DNA from: AP-15 sp963788085
Lineage (GTDB): Bacteria > Pseudomonadota > Alphaproteobacteria > ATCC43930 > CGMCC-115725
Direction: 5' to 3'
Length of the DNA stretch: 64,000 nt
Assembly (NCBI GenBank): GCA_963788085.1
Contig: CAWBFS010000016.1
Span: forward strand, 1-64,000
Positions 53,967 through 61,993 of this stretch are shown piece by piece (the first letter of the stretch is position 1; each line of letters opens with the position of its first letter). The notes under the pieces are model-generated. The model saw nothing but the letters and a program-made list of their open reading frames with translations, was not told where the DNA came from and did not search any database. Made by a program: the position numbers and the translations under genes.

Positions 53967-55160
53967 TTACACCACCGTGACCGGGTAGCCCACAATAGCG
54001 CTGAAGTTCTTGCGCATGTTGTTGTACCGCGGTTCCAGTGACTGCACGCGGCCTACCTCGTCGGTGGCCCGGGACATCAGACTGTACGTGCCCCTCCGGC
54101 GGGCATCCCAGCGATAGGACCAGCGCACCCACATAAACCGGTCGCGCGGCTGTTCGATATGGGCGCAGTGCCAAGTTTCTCCGCCGTCGACGCTCACCTC
54201 CACCTGGTCGATGGCGCCGGCGCCGCTCCACGCGTAGCCCCGGATCATGTGGATGCCGGCGGACATCGTCTCGGTATCGTCGTTCGGTTGGGTAATAATG
54301 GATTTCACGCCTATGGTAGTGATCAGCTCCTTGTTGGGGTCGTCAGCCGAGTTGCCGTAGTAGTAGAACTGGTAGTGGTACCAGCAGTTCGGCTCCGGTT
54401 CCATGATCTCGATCTTGGTGAGCCACTTCACCGACCAGTTTCCCGACCAGCCCGGCACCAGCAGACGTACGGGGGCGCCGTGGAGGTGCTCCAACAACTG
54501 GCCATTCTGCGCCCAGGCCAGAATGGTGTCGGGGTGGAGCGCCTTTTCGATGGGCAAACCCTTGTCGTAATAGAAGGGTTTGGTGCCCTCGGCGGCCGTG
54601 GGCGGCACACCGAGATCGTTGCCCTCGGCCCGCACGTAGAGCGACTTGGCGGTCAGGCCAGCCTCGTGCAGCACGGCCGCCAGTGGCGCGCCGGTCCACT
54701 CACTGGCGCTCAGGATCATTCCTTCTTGGGTGCGAGAGGGTCGCGGGCCTTCGCCCTTGAGATACTCGAAGAAGGTGGCGTCGCTGCCGGAACACTCCAT
54801 GACGGTGCGGACGCTGCGCCCAGGGAAGCGCCGCAACTGATCGAAATTGAGGGTCAGAGGAGACTTGACCTCACCGACGATCTTCAGCTCCCACCTGTCG
54901 GTCTCCACAACCGGCGGCACTGCGAAATGCTGGACGGTATAGTGCAGGTTGGTCGGCGTGATGAGCCCCTCCAGGTCCATTACCGGCGTCCTGATCCGCA
55001 CCGTGCGGCCCTCGTCGTCCGTCAGAACGACCGGGTTTACGTCTTTGGTAGGCCAACCGTGCCAGCTGCCGGTCTTCTTCGCGTTGGCCGGGTCCGAACT
55101 GACCGGTTGATCCATGCGCAGAAAACCGGGGACTGCGCCTTCCTCTTTCACCGCAGCCAT
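53967..55160 (-). CDS. SoxC/sulfite oxidase family molybdopterin protein
   Basis: 397 residues. The molybdopterin-binding domain contains the Cys that ligates molybdenum in RTVMECSGSDATFFEYLKG, with further pocket residues in RAEGNDLGVPPT and LPIEKALHPDTILAWAQNGQ, HGAPVRLLVPGWSGNWSVKWL; the C-terminal dimerisation domain has RGYAWSGAGAIDQVEVSVDGGETWHCA. The N-terminus has no twin-arginine or Sec signal, unlike classical SoxC, and no haem partner gene (soxD) is adjacent. It may be cytosolic or its true N-terminus may lie elsewhere. An aldolase gene lies 9 nt upstream on the same strand. Confidence 0.9.
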   Translation of the reverse strand: MAAVKEEGAVPGFLRMDQPVSSDPANAKKTGSWHGWPTKDVNPVVLTDDEGRTVRIRTPVMDLEGLITPTNLHYTVQHFAVPPVVETDRWELKIVGEVKSPLTLNFDQLRRFPGRSVRTVMECSGSDATFFEYLKGEGPRPSRTQEGMILSASEWTGAPLAAVLHEAGLTAKSLYVRAEGNDLGVPPTAAEGTKPFYYDKGLPIEKALHPDTILAWAQNGQLLEHLHGAPVRLLVPGWSGNWSVKWLTKIEIMEPEPNCWYHYQFYYYGNSADDPNKELITTIGVKSIITQPNDDTETMSAGIHMIRGYAWSGAGAIDQVEVSVDGGETWHCAHIEQPRDRFMWVRWSYRWDARRRGTYSLMSRATDEVGRVQSLEPRYNNMRKNFSAIVGYPVTVV

Positions 55161-55169
55161 GCTCCCTCC

Positions 55170-55961
55170 CTAGCTCGGCGAAAGCTTCCGCAGAAACCCG
55201 GTGCGCTGGGCCGCGCCGGCCGCCATAAAGGCAGCGTCCTGGCCCGCCAGGATGAAACGCGCGCCCATCTCGATATAGCGCGGCATGATCGTCTCGTTGT
55301 AAACGCCCGCCATGCCCGGAAACTTTCCGTGCTTGCGCGCGGCCGCAATCATCGCCCGATAAGCGTCTGCCACGCGCTCGTTGCCGAAATCCCCGTGGAT
55401 GCCCATTTCGGCGCACAAATCGTTGGTGCCGATCAGCAGCACATCGACTCCAGGCACGGCAGCGATCTCTTCGGCATTGGCGATCGCGGTCGGCGTCTCG
55501 AGCATGACGACAGTCAGATTGGCGGCGTTGAGTGCGGCTGAGGCTTCGCCCGAGCTCGCGGAGCGCAGCCCGTAATGCGGCCCGATGCCGCCCATCGAGC
55601 GGTGGCCGACTGGCGGATATTTCAGCCGGTTGACGACCTCGCGGGCTTCGGCCGCGGTATCCACATGCGGCATTACGATGCCGAGCGCGCCATTGTCGAG
55701 CGCCCGTGTGGCGATGGCATATTCGCCGTTGGGCACGCGCGCGATCGGCGCAATGCCGGCATCGAGCGCGGCGGTCGAGATCTGCGCGCAGGCTTCGAGC
55801 GACATGACGCCATGCTCCATGTCGAGAAACAGCCAATCGAAGCCGGCTACCGCCATCGCCTTGGCGATTTCGACGCTGCGCGTCATGCGCACGCCGACCC
55901 CGAGTGACAGCTGGCCTTGATCGAGCTTTTCGCGAGCGGCATTGCGGACGGTAGCGGGCAT
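55170..55961 (-). CDS. HpcH/HpaI aldolase family protein
   Basis: 263 residues, a metal-dependent class II pyruvate aldolase. Motifs: FDWLFLDMEHG (Glu-His), IARVPNGEYAIATRALDNGALGIVMPHVDTAAEA (Arg), and GVDVLLIGTNDLCAEMG (Asp metal ligand) plus VVMLETPTA (Glu). Relatives cleave 2-keto-3-deoxyglucarate, 4-hydroxy-2-oxoheptanedioate or similar acids to pyruvate plus an aldehyde. In tandem with the sulfite oxidase-like gene; both probably form one transcript with the beta-lactamase-like gene upstream. Confidence 0.92.
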   Translation of the reverse strand: MPATVRNAAREKLDQGQLSLGVGVRMTRSVEIAKAMAVAGFDWLFLDMEHGVMSLEACAQISTAALDAGIAPIARVPNGEYAIATRALDNGALGIVMPHVDTAAEAREVVNRLKYPPVGHRSMGGIGPHYGLRSASSGEASAALNAANLTVVMLETPTAIANAEEIAAVPGVDVLLIGTNDLCAEMGIHGDFGNERVADAYRAMIAAARKHGKFPGMAGVYNETIMPRYIEMGARFILAGQDAAFMAAGAAQRTGFLRKLSPS

Positions 55962-55972
55962 TGGTGGCTCCC

Positions 55973-57449
55973 TTATGTCAATGTGGCGATGGCGGTGGCG
56001 ATGACGCGGTTCAGACCCGCCAAATCCATCGGATAATCGGTCTCATTGGCGACCGCTACCGTCAAGCGGTGGCGGCGCAAGATGAAGATGCGCTGGTCCG
56101 ACGCGCCGGATGCCCAGGCAGTCTCCGGAGGCAGATCCGGGAACAGGCGGTCGGTGTTGGCGCGGAAGCACGCCGCGTAGCTGGTGCCGGTATGTGTCGG
56201 GGTCAGCGCGTAGTCAGCCCATCCGGGCGGCAGCAGGCGCTCGCCATCCCAGACGCCGTCTTGCAGGTAGAGAACCCCAATCTTGGCGTAATCGCGCAAA
56301 GTGGCAAAGCCAGCGCCAGAGGCGATCAGGTTCCCGGCGATGTCCGCGGAATGCTGATAGCTCGCCATGCCGAGCCGGTCGGCGAGCAAGCCATAGACGG
56401 TCCGGTGATACGGCAGGCCGCGGCGCGCGATCTGGTCGCGGATAACGGCGCCGAGCACATTGGGTCCGGCATTGATGTAGCGGAACACCGATCCCGGGAT
56501 CGTCGCAACGATCGAGCGCTGCGCCGCCTCGAACGCGTCAGTCGCGTCCTGATAGACCGAGCTGTTCTCGAACCCGAGCGTCGTCCGCCCGTCTTCGTGT
56601 TGCACCGGAAAGCCGAGCCCCGAGCGCATGCGCAAGAGGTGATCCAATGTGATCAGCCGATGGATCGGCGCGCGGGTCGCGCCACAGCGGCGCCGGTGCC
56701 GGATCATAGACCGAGGCGAGCCAGCCCTCATGGATCAAGCGGCCGAGCAGGGTGCAGGTGATCGCCTTCGTCATGGACCAGCTCGGCGTCGCGCGACCGG
56801 CCATGCCGAATGCACTGTAGCGCTCGCATAAGATCCGATCCGGCGTCGCGATCAGGATGCCGTAAGCACCGGCCGAGTTGGCGAAGAAATGGTCCAGGGC
56901 ATCGGCCAGCGCAGAGGGCGCCGGCGGCGGTGTTTCGACCGCCGCGCCCAATGGCCACGGGCGCTCGGCATCCGGCAGCTGACGCGCGATCGGCTGCGGA
57001 TCGAACAGCGGCGCGGGATGCTCGCCCAGCAGAATGCCGCCATAACCGGGGCGGGCGATCGCCGCGCCCAGCACCGGCTCGCCGAAATCGGGATCGTTCC
57101 ACACGATCTTGACGCGGCGATCGCCGTGGTCGGTCTCGATCGTGATGTCTCCGGCGCGATGGGCCGCTATCAACGGAGCGGGGTCGTCAGCCGCGGGGCG
57201 CGAGGCGAGGTCTCCGGGCGCGGCGACCGGCCGCCAGCGAAAATGCCGGTCGGCCGTCTCGCGATCCAGGCCGCTTACGTAAAGCATGTCGACCATGCGC
57301 TTGGCGGCGAAATTCACGGTGCGCTGGCGCAGCGACCGCGCCGACGCATCGCATACGATCGGATCGGGCGGTCCGGAGCCGAAGGGCTGCGGCGTACGGT
57401 CGAAGGTCGGCTCGACCGGCTGCGTCGGAGCCGCAGGTTCGTTCTTCAT
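55973..57449 (-). pseudogene. Serine hydrolase, beta-lactamase (class C/esterase) family, one frame break
   Basis: About 492 residues after repair. The S-x-x-K active site is SWSMTK, placed about residue 225 behind a long N-terminal extension; the region GRLIHEGWLAS follows. After a frame break near 56680, the domain continues with LITLDHLLRMRSGLGF, YINAGPNVLGAVI (Y-x-N), TLRDYAKIGVLYLQDGVW and a C-terminal block with NETDYPMDLAGLN. Such proteins are usually esterases or amidases rather than antibiotic-degrading enzymes. The two frames meet at LWRDPRA. Located 11 nt upstream of the aldolase gene. Confidence 0.83.
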
Positions 57450-57508
57450 ATAGCCGCCTCCTCATGATGGGCGAAGGATCCCACGGAAATCTTGGAATCC
57501 GTGGATTA

Positions 57509-57710
57509 GCTTCGGGCTTTGGATTTGTTCAGGTTCACGGCCGCGCGAATGAGAGTTTTCAACGCCTCCTCGTTTATCTTCTCGCCCTCCCGAAGTCGAT
57601 GGCACGCCTTGTGTTCCCACAAGACTGGAGTTGAAGAGGCCCGAGGGATCCTTCAGAGCCGCCCCTTTGGCGAAGGTCATCTTCACGACGTTTGCGGCGG
57701 CTCCGGATTT
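57509..57710 (-). pseudogene. DUF1801 gene, 3' fragment, cut off by IS copy B
   Basis: Readable segments NVVKMTFAKGAALKDPSGLFNSSL, then in other frames NTRRAIDF and GEKINEEALKTLIRAAVNLNKSK, and a stop at 57509. This is the C-terminal part of a DUF1801 protein. Its 5' part lies on the other side of the insertion at 59205-59432. Confidence 0.75.
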
Positions 57711-57761
57711 TTGGACAGCGGGAGAAGCTAAAGGCTGACCGGTCCAGAGGGGGCGTGAGAC

Positions 57762-58100
57762 GTGGGCGAAAAGCGGAAGCAGCACAGCGCAGAGTTCAAA
57801 GCCTGCCCCGGCGAAGGCCGGGGCGCGGGTGGCGATGGCGGCGCTTTCGGGGGAGAAGACCCTGGCGGAGCTGTCGGCGGAGTTTGGGGTTCATCCCGAT
57901 GATGATCAGCAACTGGAAGCAGGAGCTGGTGAAGCGTGCGGGGGAGCTGTTTGCGCGCGGCAGCAAGGCGCCGGCGGCCGCGGACGCGCAGATAGAGGGT
58001 GATCGACGATCTGCACCGCAAGATCGGACAGCTGCAGGTCGAGTGCGATTTTCTTGCCGGGCAGCCCGCCATCTCCCGATTACTGCGAGGCGGGCGATGA
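57762..58100 (+). pseudogene. IS3-family OrfA, broken by a hairpin insertion
   Basis: GTG start gives MGEKRKQHSAEFKA, then a 22-nt palindromic insertion shifts the frame. The OrfA continues in other frames: RVAMAALSGEKTLAELSAEFGVHP, then MISNWKQELVKRAGELFARGSKAPAAADAQI, then IDDLHRKIGQLQVECDFLAGQPAISR. Three or more frames are needed. Confidence 0.8.
57805..57824. repeat. REP-like hairpin inside the OrfA gene
   Basis: GCCCCGGC-GAAG-GCCGGGGC, perfect 8-bp arms with a GAAG loop. It interrupts OrfA between FKA and RVAMAAL and accounts for the frame shift there. Confidence 0.7.
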
Positions 58101-58931
58101 TCGCGCCGGGAGCGGGGCTGTCCGTAAGCCGGCAATGCGCACTGCTCGCGGTGGCGCGCAGCAGCTTCTACTACCGGCCCCGGCCGGACTAAGGGGAGGA
58201 ACTCGAGCTTCTGGAGCGGCTCGACCGGATTTTTACCAATGATCCGGTCTACGGCAGCCGCCGTCTTCAAGTGGCGCTGTTGCGAGGGGGGACATCCGAT
58301 CGGGCGTCGACGCGTCCGGCGGCTGATGAGAAAGCTCGGGCTGTGGGCGGTCAGGCCGAAGCGGAACACCAGCAAGCGGCATCCCGGGCACCAGGTCTAC
58401 CCGTACCTCCTGCGCGGCAAGACGATCGACCGGGCTGAACCAAGTGTGGGCTGCTGACATAACCTACATACCGATGCGGCAAGGGTTTTTATACCTGGTT
58501 GCGATCATCGACTGGGCGACCCGACGAGTGCTGTCCTGGCGGCTGTCGAACACGCTCACGGCAGGGTTCTGCGTCGAGGCGCTGAACGAGGCCCTCGTCC
58601 GGTTCGGCAAGCCCGGCATCTTCAATACCGATCAGGGGGCGCAATTCGCCAGCTTTGAGTTCACCCAGATGCTGCGGATCATGGGATCCAGATCAGCATG
58701 GACGGACGCGGACGCTGCCACGACAACATCTTTGTCGAGCCCTTGTGGTGGACGGTGAAGCACGAATGGGTCTACCTGCGACCAGTGGCCGACGGCATCG
58801 AACAGAAGCGCAGCCTTGGCGAGTTCTTCGACTGGTATAATCTGCGGCGTCCGCATCAGGCACTCGGCTGGCGAACACCGGATGAGGCTTACCTCGGCCA
58901 ATCGATGGCGGCGACGGCACTGGCCGCCTGA
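58097..58931 (+). pseudogene. IS3-family OrfB transposase, broken
   Basis: DDE transposase remains: SRQCALLAVARSSFYYRP, YGSRRLQVALLREG, RVRRLMRKLGLWAVRPKRNTSKRHPGH, NQVWAADITYIPMRQGFLYL (first Asp), FNTDQGAQFASFEFTQML (second Asp), GRCHDNIFVEPLWWTVKHEWVYLR (Glu), then YNLRRPHQALGWRTPDEAY. At least four frame breaks or stops (near 58190, 58285, 58435, 58690). Confidence 0.85.
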
Positions 58932-59204
58932 CGCGATGCCGAGGTGGTGCTATGAGTTGTGGACAGTCGGCTGCGCCGATCCCCGCCTACCCGCGCCAGC
59001 GCGGTCCCCTCACGACAAGCCGGGGAAAACGCCATGCGTTTCCCCCACCTTGCCCACAGGTCGGCGGCTGCCCACAAGCTTCACAGCACCCCACAACAAG
59101 ACAGGATGAATTTGATTTCGGGAAAACCTGAAACCAGCAGCCGGCTACCGGCCTTTAGCTTATTCCTCCCCGGAAGCTGTCCAAACAACCGGGACGTCGC
59201 TAGT

Positions 59205-59432
59205 TCTTTCTAGGTCTCGCCCGTGCAAATCATCCCGTCGCGATACCAGTTGGGACGCCTCGCCATTTCCATTCCTCAACGACGTCGGGCACTGCCTCCT
59301 TGATCAAGGTACGGAGCCGGCTCAGCATCTCGCCCCGCCAATCGCCGAGCTCCTTGATTCTGGCGTTTATCAGCTGAGAGGGAGATTTGCCTTTCTGCGC
59401 GACCTGCTCTCACTTCCGGTCCTTCTTTTGCA
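59205..59432 (-). pseudogene. DUF1801 gene, 5' fragment, cut off by IS copy B
   Basis: Begins MMQKKDRK, then an in-frame TGA, then AQKGKSPSQLINARIKELGDWRGEMLSRLRTLIKEAVPDVVEEWKWRGVP, a one-base break, and WYRDGMICTGET followed by TAG where Tyr is expected. This is the N-terminal half of DUF1801. It is the third gene of an ArsR, SRPBCC, DUF1801 set on the minus strand, a combination seen in many proteobacteria. Confidence 0.75.
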
Positions 59433-59514
59433 TCATCCGATCAGGTTGCGTCTGCCTCATCGCCGCCGCGGAAAGCGGGGTCCAAACGTAACCGTGAGGT
59501 CGCTTTCCCCTACG

Positions 59515-59532
59515 TTCCCGCCTTCGCGGGAA
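59515..59532. repeat. REP-like palindrome
   Basis: TTCCCGC-CTTC-GCGGGAA, perfect 7-bp arms with a 4-nt loop, in the gap between the DUF1801 fragment and the SRPBCC gene. Same design (short GC arms, GAAG/CTTC loop) as the hairpin inside IS copy B. Confidence 0.6.
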
Positions 59533-59664
59533 TGACGAACCAATATGGTCGGAAGCCGACTTGGTCCCGAGGCTAAGACGACGACGAAGTACGACCCCCA
59601 TCGCAAGCCCGGCCTCCCCGTCACCCAACTCCATGATCCCAGCTTTCACCCGTTCCGAAGAGCT

Positions 59665-60074
59665 TCAATCTATCCGCGCCAAGACCTGCTCCAGGCCCGC
59701 AAAGAACTCTGCCACCCGCCCTTGGCGCCCTCGTAGTACTGCGGCTGATCCGGCCGGAAGCCCGACTGCTCCATGCGCAGGTGGGTCCCCGTGCTCGTAG
59801 GGGTGAGAATCCAGGTGACGACACTCTCGAGACCATAGGCCGCCCACGTATAAGACAGCGTTTTGTTCGGCTCGACTGCCAGAACCTGACAGTCGACAGC
59901 GCCCCAGTCTGCGCGAAGATCGAAACGGTGACCGACAATTGGCTCGAAGTCGTTCTTCATCAGCCACTCCTCGATCAGGTGTGGTTGCGTGAGCGCGCGC
60001 CAGATCTTCTCAGGCGGATAAGGGATTTCTCGTTCGAGAATGACGGAAAGCGCTCCGGTCGCGGGTTTGCTCAT
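59665..60074 (-). pseudogene. SRPBCC domain protein (AHSA1-like), one frame break near the C-terminus
   Basis: About 136 residues. START/Bet v 1-like fold: VILEREIPYPPEKIWRALTQPHLIEEWLMKNDFEP, VGHRFDLRADWG, VVTWILTPTSTGTHLRMEQSGF. The last part, EFFAGLEQVLARID to the stop at 59665, is in a second frame; the break is near 59725 after GAKGGWQ. Its ATG overlaps the stop of the ArsR gene (ATGA at 60071-60074), so the pair is translationally coupled. Function of such ArsR-linked SRPBCC proteins is not established. Confidence 0.85.
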
Positions 60075-60394
60075 TGGTCCATCCTTTTGAGTAGGTCTTC
60101 GAGGTGGTCGAACCGGCTCTGCCAGAACCCGACCATGTGGCTTGTCCAGTCAATCAGCGGGGCCAACGCGCCGAGTTGCGCGCTGTAGTGCGTCCGGCGA
60201 CCTTCATGGCGGTCGCGCACCAGCCCAGCCTGCTTCAGGACCCCCAGATGCTTCGAGACGGCCGGCTGCGAGACCCCGGACCGAACCGTCAGAGCCCGGA
60301 CGGTCTGGTCTCCGTCCCGACACAGCCGCTCGAAGATGGCCCGTCGCGTCGGATCGGCGAGCGTTCTGAAGAGCACATCGTGATCGTTCGGCAT
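60071..60394 (-). CDS. ArsR-family winged-helix repressor
   Basis: 107 residues. Typical ArsR/SmtB fold: LFRTLADPTRRAIFERLCRDGDQTVRALTVRSGVSQPAVSKHLGVLKQAGLVRDRHEGRRTHYSA. There are no cysteine pairs for metal sensing; this is the SRPBCC-linked subgroup. It is first in the ArsR-SRPBCC-DUF1801 set and has a perfect palindrome just upstream of its start, so it probably represses itself. Confidence 0.93.
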   Translation of the reverse strand: MPNDHDVLFRTLADPTRRAIFERLCRDGDQTVRALTVRSGVSQPAVSKHLGVLKQAGLVRDRHEGRRTHYSAQLGALAPLIDWTSHMVGFWQSRFDHLEDLLKRMDQ

Positions 60395-60403
60395 TTGGAA
60401 TCG

Positions 60404-60419
60404 ATAACCTGCAGGTTAT
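60404..60419. promoter_or_regulatory. 16-bp perfect palindrome, probable ArsR-type operator
   Basis: ATAACCTGCAGGTTAT, self-complementary over all 16 bases, 9 nt upstream of the ArsR start codon and downstream of its promoter. Confidence 0.6.
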
Positions 60420-60426
60420 TGATTGA

Positions 60427-60456
60427 CGTATAACCACTGAGATATGTATGGGTCAA
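60427..60456 (-). promoter_or_regulatory. Promoter for the ArsR operon
   Basis: On the minus strand, TTGACC (60456-60451), 18-nt spacer, TATACG (60432-60427). The palindromic operator lies just downstream, where a bound repressor would block initiation or clearance. Confidence 0.4.
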
Positions 60457-60526
60457 GCGGGAGCGTGGAGCGGCAACAATCGGCATCCTCGCTCGTTTGT
60501 GTTTGCTTTACTCACATGAGGATTCG

Positions 60527-60555
60527 TTGACAAATTAGCAAAAGTCTGCTAATAT
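60527..60555 (+). promoter_or_regulatory. Strong promoter with an inverted repeat between -35 and -10
   Basis: TTGACA at 60527-60532, 17-nt spacer, TAATAT at 60550-60555. An inverted repeat ATTAGCA-AAAGTC-TGCTAAT (60534-60553, perfect 7-bp arms) fills the spacer and overlaps the -10. It would be repressed by any protein bound there. It reads towards the DUF917 gene at 60892. Confidence 0.55.
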
Positions 60556-60891
60556 TGAGGTTGGCAATGATCGGGAGTTATCGCCGCGGAGCGTGACCGA
60601 TTATCGCGCTAATTGTCGTCGGGCGCCGCCCACGTTTTTCAACTCATCGGGAGAACTTAACCTGATATGCACCTGCTAAAACAGGTGGAACAGGTGACAA
60701 CGTCGGTTTTGGGAAGGACCGGCGGGCGCTGCACCAGCATCCGGCGAATGGGGATCACAGAGGCGGTCGGTTTGTTTGTTATTTCGCTGCAAACAACAGC
60801 AATAACAGCCGGGAGGGCCGGGGACGACCGGTTGGGAAGCTACCTAATTCCGTGCTTTTGCCCAAACCGGATCTTTTGATATCGGGGCTCG
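60556..60891. other. 336-nt leader between the promoter and DUF917
   Basis: Contains one 70-codon ORF (60667-60879) preceded by GGGAGA, with two hydrophobic stretches but no recognisable family. It may be a small gene, but the support is poor. No riboswitch fold is recognised. Confidence 0.3.
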
Positions 60892-61989
60892 ATGAGAGAA
60901 CTGGCGCTCGAAGACATTGAGGCGCTGGCGGTCGGCGCCTGGATCCTCGGCACCGGGGGCGGCGGCAGCCCTTATCTGGGGCTCCTCAACATGCGGCGGC
61001 TCTATGCCGAGGGACATCGCGTGTCGCTGATGTCGCCGCTCGACCTTGCCGACGAAAATTGGGTGGCGGTGGTCTCGAATATGGGGGCGCCGCTCGTCGG
61101 CCAGGAGCGGCTCGCCGACAGCCGCAACATCGCCCGCGCCGTCGAAATCCAGGAAGGGTTGCTGGGATCGAAGTTCCGCGCGGTGATGCCGCTCGAGATC
61201 GGCGGCGGCAACGGCATTCAGCCGCTGATGGCGGCGGCCCATCTCGGGCTGCCGGTCGTCGACGCGGATACGATGGGCCGCGCCTATCCCGAAGCGCAGA
61301 TGACCAGCGTCGCAGTCGGCGATCTTCGCCCCTATCCTTGCGTGCTCTACGATCCGCGCGGCATCGAGGCGGTGGTGACCAAGGTGCCGAGCTGGAAATG
61401 GATGGAGCGGGTCAGCCGCAAGATCTGCGTCGAGCTCGGCTCGATCGCCTCGACCTGCAAGGCGCCGCGCACCGGGCGCGAGGTCAAGGATTGGGGCATT
61501 CATTTCACTGTGACGAAAGCAATCGGCATCGGCCGGCGCGTGCGGCAAGCGCAGCGGCGTCACGAGGACCCGGTGGACGCGATCCTCGACGAAGGGCACG
61601 GCAAGCTCATCTTCCGCGGCAAGGTCATCGACGTCGCCCGCCGCACCACGGAGGGGTTTCTGCGCGGCCGGGCGGTGATCGAAGGCCTCGACGAAGACCG
61701 CGGGTCGCGGCTCGATATCGCGTTCCAGAACGAATGGGTCGTGGCTTGGCGCGACGAGGCGCCGATCGCGATGTCGCCCGAGCTGATTTGCGTGCTGGAC
61801 ACCGTATCGGGCGAAGCATTCGGCACGGAAACAATCGGGTATGGCCGGCGGGTCTCCGTGGTCGTGCTCCCCGCGCCGCCGGTTTTCCTGACGCCGAAGG
61901 GGCTCGATCATGTCGGACCGCGCGCCTTCGGTTACGATCTCGACTTCCGCTCCGTCTTCGACCAAGGGCGCGTAAGTGATCGCGCGTAA
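60892..61989 (+). CDS. DUF917 family protein (hydantoinase-associated)
   Basis: 365 residues. The family opens ALAVGAWILGTGGGGSPYLGLL and continues with PLEIGGGNGIQPLMAAAHLGLPVVDADTMGRAYPEAQM, all hallmark DUF917 motifs. DUF917 genes are regularly paired with hydantoinase/oxoprolinase genes, as here, and are thought to act in amide or hydantoin hydrolysis, although the enzymatic role is unproven. It overlaps or abuts the HyuA-like gene. The C-terminal domain carries VGPRAFGYDLDF. Intact. Confidence 0.93.
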   Translation: MRELALEDIEALAVGAWILGTGGGGSPYLGLLNMRRLYAEGHRVSLMSPLDLADENWVAVVSNMGAPLVGQERLADSRNIARAVEIQEGLLGSKFRAVMPLEIGGGNGIQPLMAAAHLGLPVVDADTMGRAYPEAQMTSVAVGDLRPYPCVLYDPRGIEAVVTKVPSWKWMERVSRKICVELGSIASTCKAPRTGREVKDWGIHFTVTKAIGIGRRVRQAQRRHEDPVDAILDEGHGKLIFRGKVIDVARRTTEGFLRGRAVIEGLDEDRGSRLDIAFQNEWVVAWRDEAPIAMSPELICVLDTVSGEAFGTETIGYGRRVSVVVLPAPPVFLTPKGLDHVGPRAFGYDLDFRSVFDQGRVSDRA

Positions 61990-61993
61990 GCCG

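Larger units (their letters stand above)
57711..59184 (+). mobile_element. IS3-family insertion sequence, inactive (copy B)
   Basis: About 1.47 kb. Terminal inverted repeats: left TTGGACAGC...AGCTAAAGGCTG, right (reverse complement) TTTGGACAGCTTCC...AGCTAAAGGCCG, with a few extra bases on the right. It encodes OrfA and OrfB fragments on the plus strand in several frames. It has split a DUF1801 gene of the opposite strand. No clean target duplication is visible, perhaps through decay. Confidence 0.85.
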
